Shown piece after piece: positions 57,322 through 64,000 of a DNA stretch of 64,000 nucleotides. The position numbers and the translations under genes were made by a program. Source of the DNA: Acinetobacter amyesii. Its GTDB lineage: Bacteria > Pseudomonadota > Gammaproteobacteria > Pseudomonadales > Moraxellaceae. Each line of letters begins with the position of its first letter. Position 1 is the first letter of the stretch. Below the pieces are notes generated by a model, which saw only the letters and a program-made list of their open reading frames with translations, was not told the DNA's origin and made no database searches. The DNA is taken from contig NZ_MVKX01000004.1 in NCBI RefSeq assembly GCF_002018365.1, positions 259,401 through 323,400 on the forward strand, in the 5' to 3' direction.

Positions 57322-58443
57322 TCATAACCAATTATCCGCACCTAAAGTTTTACCCACATGGGTATAAATCAATGCTGATCTAGAAAATTTAATCGGGCAT
57401 GCCAGTTGAGTTTGTGTCATTGTGTCGCCTTCTTGTAGCGGAACTTCAACACACCAATCCCGTTCTTGAGCCAATTGTGAATTTAGGGCTTCATCCAAAC
57501 TTAAAACTGGTTCCACACACACATCTTGAGAGGCAAAGATCATTTTCCACTCTGCCCATGTTTTGGTCAGTATCTTGCTGGCAATAGCATGCTTAATTTC
57601 AGTCTGATCTTGCGGTTCAAATGACATGCCTTGAGTCGCTAAAGCGGGTAAATCTAGAATTTGCGCCAATCCATGTAAAAACTGCGGCTCTAGACCACCT
57701 ATAGACAGATAACGACCATCTTGCGTTCGATAATAGTCATAGAAACTGCCGCCATTCAGATGTGCCGTCTCTGCCGCAGTTACCGCATTGGCAGCCAATA
57801 CGCCAGCTGCTGCCATATTGTTCAATGCGACAGCACAATCGGTCATGGAAATATCAATATATTGTCCTAAACCGCTACGGTAACGCTCAATCACCGCAGC
57901 TAAGATGCCTGTAATTGCATGCATTGATCCGCCTGCCACATCGGCGATTTGAATCCCCATCGGTGGCGGGCCACTATCTTGGCGTCCGCTATGACCTGAA
58001 ATGCCCGATAAAGCCAAGTAATTGATGTCATGCCCTGCGCGGTCTTTGTAATGTCCGGTTTGGCCATAACCCGTAATCGAGCAATAAATCAGTCGCGGAT
58101 TAATTTCGGCCAAGTCTGCATAATCCAAACCCAAGCGTTGCATGACACCTGGACGAAATTGTTCTACCACAATATCAAAGTCTGAAATTTTGGCTTTGAT
58201 CAGTTCAATGCTTTTCGGGTCTTTTAAATCCAATGCGATGGATTGTTTATTGCGATTTAAATAACTATGCGCTGTGGCTTGCCCATTGGCATAAGGTGGC
58301 ATCAAACGAACCAGATCGGGACGCGTCGGTGACTCAATATGCACAACTTCCGCACCCATGTCAGCCAAATACAAGGTCGCAAATGGCCCTGGGAGTAATG
58401 TCGAAAAGTCGAGTACTTTCAATCCTTTTAAAGCTGCTTCCAT
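57322..58443 (-). CDS. CaiB/BaiF CoA-transferase family, alpha-methylacyl-CoA racemase-like
   Basis: A 373-residue class III CoA-transferase-family protein. It starts GLKVLDFSTLLPGPFATLYL and has NRNKQSIALDLKDPKS. The racemase-type catalytic residues are visible as His in AGHDINYLALSG and Asp in IADVAGGSMH, so it likely epimerises alpha-methylacyl-CoA esters rather than transferring CoA. Such enzymes serve branched-chain fatty acid or sterol side-chain breakdown. It is divergent from an AraC-type regulator, with shared operator-like repeats in the gap. Confidence 0.85.
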   Translation of the reverse strand: MEAALKGLKVLDFSTLLPGPFATLYLADMGAEVVHIESPTRPDLVRLMPPYANGQATAHSYLNRNKQSIALDLKDPKSIELIKAKISDFDIVVEQFRPGVMQRLGLDYADLAEINPRLIYCSITGYGQTGHYKDRAGHDINYLALSGISGHSGRQDSGPPPMGIQIADVAGGSMHAITGILAAVIERYRSGLGQYIDISMTDCAVALNNMAAAGVLAANAVTAAETAHLNGGSFYDYYRTQDGRYLSIGGLEPQFLHGLAQILDLPALATQGMSFEPQDQTEIKHAIASKILTKTWAEWKMIFASQDVCVEPVLSLDEALNSQLAQERDWCVEVPLQEGDTMTQTQLACPIKFSRSALIYTHVGKTLGADNWL

Positions 58444-58518
58444 GGATATTTTTCTCTAATTGTGTAGATTTTTTATCCATGGTAGAAATATAAAATGATT
58501 AAAACAATGTCATGTTCA

Positions 58519-58589
58519 GCCATTTACCTTGATAGTTTCGGCAATTTACCATGTAAAAATGGCAAAACCGCTGTTGTAAATTGCCATGA
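58519..58589. promoter_or_regulatory. Operator-like repeat cluster between racemase and AraC genes
   Basis: GGCAATTTAC at 58540-58549 recurs in inverse form as GTAAATTGCC at 58576-58585. A direct copy GCCATTTACC sits at about 58519-58528 and another inverse copy GTAAAAATGGC at 58553-58563. Four copies of one motif in a 70-bp divergent spacer is typical of an AraC-type operator. Confidence 0.55.
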
Positions 58590-58653
58590 TTTCTTTTTTT
58601 AGCGTCATTTAGGTCAAACATTTGTGAACATTAAAGAGACTGAAGGATTAAAC

Positions 58654-59664
58654 ATGAGTCGTGATACGATCAGTATCCATTTCGTCAACGCAGCCTTAAC
58701 TGGTGTGAAACGTCTCGGCATGGATGTCGAAACTTTATTGTCTCATGTTGGCATTGAGGCTGAACTTCTACGCCAACCCAAAGCCCGTATTTCACCTGAA
58801 CAATACACACGTTTTATTAAAATGTTGTGGATGGTGACCCAAGACGAACATGTCGGTTTTGATATTCAACCGCGCCGCTTGGGTACTTTTGCCATTATGT
58901 GCCAATTGATTATTCATGCAAAAACCCTCGGTGATGCACTTGAATTGTCTTCGCAGTTCTACAAACTGTTTGGTGATGAATGGTCGGTGACACTAGAACG
59001 TGATAAACATGAAGCACGTTTAGTTCCTCAAATTCCAAAATCTATGGACCCAGACCATTTCATTACAGAAAGTATGCTGATGATTTGGCATGGTCTCGCT
59101 TCTTGGTTGATTGAACGTCGTCTGCCTTTAGAACGCGTACACTTCGGTTATGAACGTCCTGAACATGCTGACGAATATGATGCCTTGTTTTTTGCACCTG
59201 TAATGCAGTTTGATACACCACGAACTGAAATTACATTTGCAGCGGATTATTTAGATTTACCCATTCGTCAAAACGAAGAAACGCTTGAAGAATTCTTAAA
59301 AGCAGCTCCTGCACAGTTATTGGTTAAATTTAAAAATACCAATTCATTAACATCTCGTATCCGTGATGTGCTGAAGAGTCAAATTGGTGAAGAAATGCCA
59401 ACCTTGAACGATGTTGCCTCAATGCTGTATCTATCGCCGCAAACACTTCGTCGTCGTTTAGCTGCTGAAGGTAAGAGCTACCAAGGTGTGAAAGATGCCT
59501 TACGTCGTGATGCTGCAATTCACTTATTGCTTAATCCAGACTTAACGCTTGAAGATGTTGCACAGCAAGTTGGCTTCAGTGAAACCAGTACGTTCCACCG
59601 TGCATTTAAAAAGTGGACCGGTGTAACACCAGGCCTATACCGCCAATTACATGGTTATCACTAA
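58654..59664 (+). CDS. AraC-family transcriptional regulator
   Basis: A 336-residue regulator with an N-terminal arabinose-binding-like domain of the OruR/ArgR type (FVNAALTGVKRLGMDVETLL, LGTFAIMCQLIIHAKTLGDA) and a C-terminal AraC HTH domain (TLNDVASMLYLSPQTLRRRL, then LEDVAQQVGFSETSTFHRAF). ATG 58654 has GAAGGA upstream; a GTG at 58624 opens the frame. It probably controls the divergent racemase-like gene through the repeats between them. It may also act on the downstream thiolase genes. Confidence 0.88.
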   Translation: MSRDTISIHFVNAALTGVKRLGMDVETLLSHVGIEAELLRQPKARISPEQYTRFIKMLWMVTQDEHVGFDIQPRRLGTFAIMCQLIIHAKTLGDALELSSQFYKLFGDEWSVTLERDKHEARLVPQIPKSMDPDHFITESMLMIWHGLASWLIERRLPLERVHFGYERPEHADEYDALFFAPVMQFDTPRTEITFAADYLDLPIRQNEETLEEFLKAAPAQLLVKFKNTNSLTSRIRDVLKSQIGEEMPTLNDVASMLYLSPQTLRRRLAAEGKSYQGVKDALRRDAAIHLLLNPDLTLEDVAQQVGFSETSTFHRAFKKWTGVTPGLYRQLHGYH

Positions 59665-59689
59665 GCATCATTCAAAACTAGCATTCTCT

Positions 59690-59717
59690 AAAACCTGATC
59701 TCGATCAGGTTTTTTTA
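59690..59717 (+). terminator. Terminator after the AraC-type gene
   Basis: AACCTGATC-tc-GATCAGGTT at 59692-59711, followed by TTTTT. It lies right at the end of the convergent small gene. Confidence 0.85.
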
Positions 59718-59984
59718 TTTCGGAAAATCTGCGCGTTGTTTTTGACAAAGCAATGGATCGACAGGCGTGATCACTCGTTTGCCATCCCGTATCCGATACA
59801 TTTCTGCCTTGGTCACATGATCATTTCGATCATACTCACAAGCTAAACCGCCAGTCCCTTCATCTGAAGGATGAATGCCATAGATCATGTAAATATAAAA
59901 ACCGATCATACATACAAAACCTAAGCAGCCTGCAAAAACAAGCCAAGCCAGACCTTTCAACACTCGCTTCACATTTTTATGCAT
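59715..59984 (-). CDS. Hypothetical small membrane protein
   Basis: I do not recognise this gene. An 89-residue product starting MHKNVKRVLKGLAWLVFAGC has one membrane helix (about residues 8-32) and a polar C-terminal half (GGLACEYDRNDHVTKAEMYR, then DPLLCQKQRADFPK) with two Cys, probably periplasmic. The frame is open up to 60179, but the first 65 codons there look poorly gene-like and ATG 59984 has GAAGA at a good distance, so the shorter form is preferred. Confidence 0.5.
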   Translation of the reverse strand: MHKNVKRVLKGLAWLVFAGCLGFVCMIGFYIYMIYGIHPSDEGTGGLACEYDRNDHVTKAEMYRIRDGKRVITPVDPLLCQKQRADFPK

Positions 59985-60195
59985 AAGCAGATCTTCAATT
60001 TGTACTGAATCGATAGCAACTGATCTTAGCCGATCCTCGCTTTCAATATGCAGGTTGATTTTTATCTTATTCAGCAGCAAGCGTTGACCAAAAATATCAA
60101 ACGACTCGCCCGTTCTCATCATTGCACTGGATTGATTAATCCGTACACTCAAAAAACCAATAAAAAATTTATACATCATAGATAGGGACAGGATT

Positions 60196-61401
60196 ATGAG
60201 CGAGGCTTACATCATTGATGCCATCCGCACACCGCGCGGAAAAGGGAAAAAAGACGGTTCACTGCACCAAGTCAAACCGATCAGCCTGCTGACCGGTTTA
60301 TTGAACGAATTGCAAAACCGCCATCAGTTTGACACCGCTGCAGTCGATGACATTGTACTGGGCTGTGTAACCCCCATTGGTGACCAAGGCGCGGACATTG
60401 CCAAAACCGCAGCCATTGCAGCAGGTTGGGACAATGATGTAGCAGGCGTCCAGATCAACCGTTTTTGTGCATCAGGTTTAGAAGCCGTGAATATGGCAGC
60501 GCAAAAGGTCCGCTCTGGCTGGGAAGACCTTGTGGTGGCTGGCGGTGTAGAGTCGATGTCTCGTGTGCCAATGGGCTCAGATGGCGGCCCTTGGGCGCTC
60601 GACCCTGAAACCAATATGGCCTGTGATTTTATACCACAAGGCATTGGGGCAGATTTAATTGCCACCATTGACGGTTATAGCCGAGCAGATGTGGATGCCT
60701 TTGCAGCCAACTCTCAGCAAAAAGCAGCCGCAGCGCAAGCCAATGGTTATTTTGACCAATCTGTCGTTCCAGTTAAAGACAAAGCTGGCGTCACTGTTTT
60801 AGCCAAAGATGAATTTATTAAACCAACGACCACAGCAGAAGGCTTAGGCAAGCTCAACCCAAGTTTTGCCATGATGGGGCAAATGGGCTTTGACGCCATC
60901 GCCTTACAAAAATATCCTGAAGTGGGTGCAGTCAACCATGTACACCATGCAGGTAACTCATCGGGCATCGTCGATGGTGCTGCCGTAGTATTACTTGCCT
61001 CGGAAAAAGCAGTCAAAGAACAAGGCCTAAAACCGCGTGCCAAAGTGCTCGCAACTGCATTAGTGGGCGCAGACCCGACCATTATGCTGACTGGCCCTGC
61101 ACCTGCTGCACGTAAAGCCTTAGCCAAAGCTGGCTTAAGCATTGATGATATTGATCTGTTTGAAGTGAATGAAGCCTTTGCAGCTGTGGTGATGCGTTTT
61201 ATTACCGAACTCAAGGTCGACCCTGCCAAAGTCAATGTGAATGGCGGAGCAATTGCATTAGGACATCCGCTGGGTGCAACAGGCGCCATGATTTTAGGCA
61301 CCCTGATGGATGAATTGGAACGCCAAGGTAAAAAGCGCGGTTTAGCGACTTTGTGCGTAGGCGGCGGTATGGGCATCGCAACGATTATTGAGTTGGTTTA
61401 A
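60196..61401 (+). CDS. Acyl-CoA thiolase (FadI/FadA-like)
   Basis: A 401-residue degradative-type thiolase that cuts 3-ketoacyl-CoA to acetyl-CoA and a shorter acyl-CoA. It has [20 protein letters not shown] at the start, the nucleophile Cys in [37 protein letters not shown] and the second Cys in [10 protein letters not shown]. It is followed after 322 bp by the hydratase-dehydrogenase gene, which would supply its substrate. Confidence 0.88.
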   Translation: MSEAYIIDAIRTPRGKGKKDGSLHQVKPISLLTGLLNELQNRHQFDTAAVDDIVLGCVTPIGDQGADIAKTAAIAAGWDNDVAGVQINRFCASGLEAVNMAAQKVRSGWEDLVVAGGVESMSRVPMGSDGGPWALDPETNMACDFIPQGIGADLIATIDGYSRADVDAFAANSQQKAAAAQANGYFDQSVVPVKDKAGVTVLAKDEFIKPTTTAEGLGKLNPSFAMMGQMGFDAIALQKYPEVGAVNHVHHAGNSSGIVDGAAVVLLASEKAVKEQGLKPRAKVLATALVGADPTIMLTGPAPAARKALAKAGLSIDDIDLFEVNEAFAAVVMRFITELKVDPAKVNVNGGAIALGHPLGATGAMILGTLMDELERQGKKRGLATLCVGGGMGIATIIELV

Positions 61402-61723
61402 TTAACCTAACCGTACACCACATCTGATACTTGGTATGTGTCATCCACAACCTGAGCAAAACTTGAAAACAATGTTTCTGCGATTTTTTAGAAAAAAGAC
61501 ATTATTTGACAGGTTTTGTGGATGACAAATGGTTTTCTTGCGGAGCATCGCTCCTCATTTTGCCAAAACAAAAGTAGGTCGAACCTGAATGAAGCTAAAG
61601 CACTGCTTTAGCTGAAATGAAATAACCGTAAAAAATAAATTTGGAAAGACTCCGTAGTGACTATGAATAATTTAAATCTCAAAAGTCACTAACAACGTCA
61701 TAAAAAATATTTGGATAAAATTT
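61402..61723. repeat. 322-bp structured spacer between the two beta-oxidation genes
   Basis: It holds an imperfect long inverted repeat (61439-61454 with 61510-61527, TGTCATCCACAA...CCTG), a GGAGC/GCTCC hairpin (61542-61554) and a 10-bp palindrome AGCTAAAGCA/TGCTTTAGCT (61593-61613). No U-run fits a standard terminator. It may be a non-coding repeated element, but copy number was not checked. Confidence 0.5.
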
Positions 61724-63856
61724 ATGAGCGCAATTCAATTTGAAAAAAATGCCGACAATATCGTCATTTTAACTTTAGATTCTCCAAACCAATCTGCCAA
61801 CACCATGAATGCAGATTTCCGTGCTGCACTGGCTGAAACAGTAGACAAACTGCAAGCTGACGGAAACATCGCAGGGATTATTTTCCGTTCGAACAAAAAA
61901 ACTTTCTTTGCCGGCGGTGACTTAGACGAACTGATTCAAGCGACACCTGAACATGCGACTGAATTCTTCAATATGATTGAAGAGATGAAAGCCAAACTGC
62001 GTTATATCGAAACCCGCGGCATTCCAGTTGTGGCTGCTTTAAATGGCACAGCGCTTGGCGGCGGCTGGGAGTTAGCTCTTGGCTGTCATTATCGAATCGC
62101 ACTTAATAATGCTAAGGCGAAGTTTGGCTTACCTGAAGTGACCTTAGGCTTACTGCCGGGCGGTGGCGGTATTGTCCGTATGGTACGTTTATTGGGTCTG
62201 CAAAATGCATTTCCACTCTTAATGGAAGGCAAACAAATTGGTGTCGAAAAAGCCAAATCATTGGGGCTGATTCAAGACACTGCAGATAGCCTTGAAGAAT
62301 TGATGGACAAAGCCATTGCGTGGGTCAAAGCCAATCCAAAATCACAGCAGCCCTATGATGTAAAAGGCTATAAAATTCCGGGCGGCACACCATCGACTCC
62401 AACTGTGGCGCAAATGCTCGCCATTGCCCCTGCTATGCTGCGTGACAAAACCAAGGGCTGTTACCCTGCACCCGAAGCCATTATGTCGGCTGCGGTTGAA
62501 GGTGCTCAAGTCGATGTTGATACGGCGCTCACCATTGAATCACGTTACTTTACTTACCTTGCAACCGGTCAAATTTCTAAAAATATGATCGGCACCTTCT
62601 GGCATGGTCTCAACGCTATTAAATCTGGTGCAAGCCGTCCAAAAGACGTCGCGAAATGGCAAGCCACCAAAGTTGGTATTTTGGGTGCAGGTATGATGGG
62701 CGCAGGCATTGCTTATGCCACAGCATCAAAAGGCATTGCAGTTGTACTCAAAGATGTTTCTGTAGAAGCTGCTGAAAAAGGCAAAGCCTATAGCCAAAAA
62801 CTGCTGGATAAAAAAGTAGCTCAAGGCCGTTTAAGTGCAGAAAAACGTGATCAAGTTTTAGGACTGATTCATGCCACTGCAGATGCTGCCGATCTACAAG
62901 GCTGTGACTTGATCATTGAAGCGGTGTTTGAAAATGTCGAACTCAAAGCCAAAGTGACGCGAGAAGCAGAAGCCTATCTGGCAGAGAGTGGTATTTTTGC
63001 ATCCAATACCTCAACCTTGCCGATTTCAGGCTTGGCGAATGCATCTCAAGATCAAGCAAAATTTATCGGGCTGCATTTCTTTAGCCCTGTCGACAAAATG
63101 CAATTGGTCGAAATTATTAAAGGTAAAAACACGTCGGCTGAAACTTTGGCTAAAGCCTTTGACTTTGTGCAGCAAATTGGCAAAACGCCAATTGTGGTGA
63201 ATGACAGCCGAGGTTTCTTTACCAGCCGTGTCTTTGGCACCTTTGTACAAGAAGGTTTGCGTCTGCTGTCTGAAGGCGTACACCCTGCGCGTATTGAAAT
63301 GGCAGCGCTGAAAGCCGGCATGCCTGTAGGCCCATTGGCGATTCAAGATGAAGTGTCTTTAATACTCTCTGAGCATGTTGCAACTGAGACCCGTAAAGCA
63401 CTACAAGCTGAAGGCAAAGACTTACCTCGCTCAGGTGCGGATGACGTTATTCAAACGATGATTCATGAGTTCGGACGTAAAGGTAAAGCTGCCGGCGCAG
63501 GTTTTTATGAATACCCTGAAGGCGGTAAAAAGCATCTCTGGGATGGCTTGAGCAAATGGCAGAAAGATAATGCTATTTCTGAACAGGAAATGATTGACCG
63601 CTTCCTGTTTGTACAGTCACTCGATACCTTACGCTGCCTAGAAGAAGGTGTTTTGGAATCGACTGTCGATGGCAATGTCGGTTCAATCTTCGGGATTGGT
63701 TTTGCCCCTTGGACAGGTGGTGCACTTCAATTTTTAAATCAATATGGTTTGGAAAAAGCGCTATTGCGTGCCAATACACTAGAAGCAAAATATGGCGAAC
63801 GCTTCAAAGCACCGCAATTGCTGAAAGACAAAGTGGCGAAAGCTGAGAAGATTTAA
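61724..63856 (+). CDS. Enoyl-CoA hydratase / 3-hydroxyacyl-CoA dehydrogenase (FadJ/FadB-like)
   Basis: A 710-residue two-part enzyme of beta-oxidation. The N-terminal hydratase (about residues 1-190) has ALNGTALGGGWELALGCHYR and the Glu-bearing KFGLPEVTLGLLPGGGG. The NAD-binding dehydrogenase starts near residue 320 with VGILGAGMMGAGIAYATASK and has GLHFFSPVDKMQLVEIIKG with the catalytic His, then C-terminal helices. It pairs with the thiolase upstream as a FadIJ-like set, inferred from sequence; FadB versus FadJ was not resolved. Confidence 0.88.
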   Translation: MSAIQFEKNADNIVILTLDSPNQSANTMNADFRAALAETVDKLQADGNIAGIIFRSNKKTFFAGGDLDELIQATPEHATEFFNMIEEMKAKLRYIETRGIPVVAALNGTALGGGWELALGCHYRIALNNAKAKFGLPEVTLGLLPGGGGIVRMVRLLGLQNAFPLLMEGKQIGVEKAKSLGLIQDTADSLEELMDKAIAWVKANPKSQQPYDVKGYKIPGGTPSTPTVAQMLAIAPAMLRDKTKGCYPAPEAIMSAAVEGAQVDVDTALTIESRYFTYLATGQISKNMIGTFWHGLNAIKSGASRPKDVAKWQATKVGILGAGMMGAGIAYATASKGIAVVLKDVSVEAAEKGKAYSQKLLDKKVAQGRLSAEKRDQVLGLIHATADAADLQGCDLIIEAVFENVELKAKVTREAEAYLAESGIFASNTSTLPISGLANASQDQAKFIGLHFFSPVDKMQLVEIIKGKNTSAETLAKAFDFVQQIGKTPIVVNDSRGFFTSRVFGTFVQEGLRLLSEGVHPARIEMAALKAGMPVGPLAIQDEVSLILSEHVATETRKALQAEGKDLPRSGADDVIQTMIHEFGRKGKAAGAGFYEYPEGGKKHLWDGLSKWQKDNAISEQEMIDRFLFVQSLDTLRCLEEGVLESTVDGNVGSIFGIGFAPWTGGALQFLNQYGLEKALLRANTLEAKYGERFKAPQLLKDKVAKAEKI

Positions 63857-63898
63857 TTATTCATTTTGAGCATGCAAATTTTGCTGTTCAATCACATC

Positions 63899-63921
63899 AA
63901 AAGGAGCTTCGGCTCCTTTTA
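63899..63921 (+). terminator. Terminator with UUCG loop
   Basis: AAAAGGAGC and GCTCCTTTT close on a TTCG tetraloop (63908-63911), with a short T-run after. It ends the fadJ-like gene. Confidence 0.85.
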
Positions 63922-64000
63922 ATTTTCCTTCGCATTCGCGTGTTTGCAAACAAGTCTAGATTTTACGCGAACTCTCATCTATTTTATGTTATAAAGTAAC

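Noticed and set aside
59985..60179. 65-codon extension of the small membrane protein.
   Set aside because: A better ribosome site precedes the inner ATG, and the extension would hide the membrane helix behind a polar stretch.
1..64000. CRISPR arrays, tRNA or rRNA genes, prophage and insertion sequences.
   Set aside because: No repeat-spacer pattern, cloverleaf, transposase, integrase or phage gene was found on reading both strands by eye.

Overview
The window looks like a chromosomal segment of an Acinetobacter-type gammaproteobacterium. The genus call rests on recognised gene content and protein wording (AbOmpA-like OmpA, HemJ-type protoporphyrinogen oxidase, an orphan FimT, OprB next to PQQ glucose dehydrogenase, AT-rich spacers). 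No 16S gene or database search was available. I see no prophage, insertion sequence, CRISPR array, tRNA or rRNA gene.

Layout. 1-3.9 kb: the str operon on the minus strand (rpsL, rpsG, fusA, tuf; tuf runs off the left edge). It has a strong promoter and a hairpin in the leader and in every intercistronic gap. 4-8.8 kb: an EcsC-family gene, fabB, hemJ, a lprI-like gene and a decayed Spo0M-family pseudogene. 8.8-12.6 kb: a BON-LysM gene, the fatty-acid set acpP, fabG and fabD, then rpmF and yceD. 12.7-18.6 kb: epmC, yciO, a DUF695-RraB fusion, a GNAT gene, then scpA, scpB and rluB.

18.7-34.3 kb is the most striking region: two divergent operons that together look like an oligopeptide scavenging system. 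The minus-strand arm encodes two paralogous family-5 solute-binding proteins, an exported M3 metallopeptidase, two permeases and a double ATPase. The plus-strand arm encodes a TonB-dependent receptor with its own TonB, ExbB and two ExbD proteins. The 0.7 kb between them carries a good match to a sigma-54 (-24/-12) promoter facing each way and a 7-bp dyad that could bind an enhancer protein. This suggests RpoN-controlled, outer-membrane-to-cytoplasm peptide uptake.

34.3-39.6 kb: a guanine-deaminase-like gene and a biotin cluster (bioH-like, bioA, bioF, bioC, bioD). 39.7-44.3 kb: an exported PrxQ-type peroxiredoxin, a bacterioferritin subunit lacking the haem-ligand Met, rlmF, a small MreB-like protein and a reductase of the extended SDR family. 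44.3-50.8 kb: a Fur-box-linked siderophore receptor, ompA, fimT, an acetoacetyl-CoA thiolase and a PhnB-like protein. 50.9-57.2 kb: DUF934 and cysI (sulfite reduction), then gcd and oprB (periplasmic glucose oxidation). 57.3-63.9 kb: an alpha-methylacyl-CoA racemase-like gene divergent from an AraC-type regulator with clustered operator-like repeats between them, then a FadI-like thiolase and a FadJ-like multifunctional protein, pointing to fatty-acid or branched acyl-CoA degradation.
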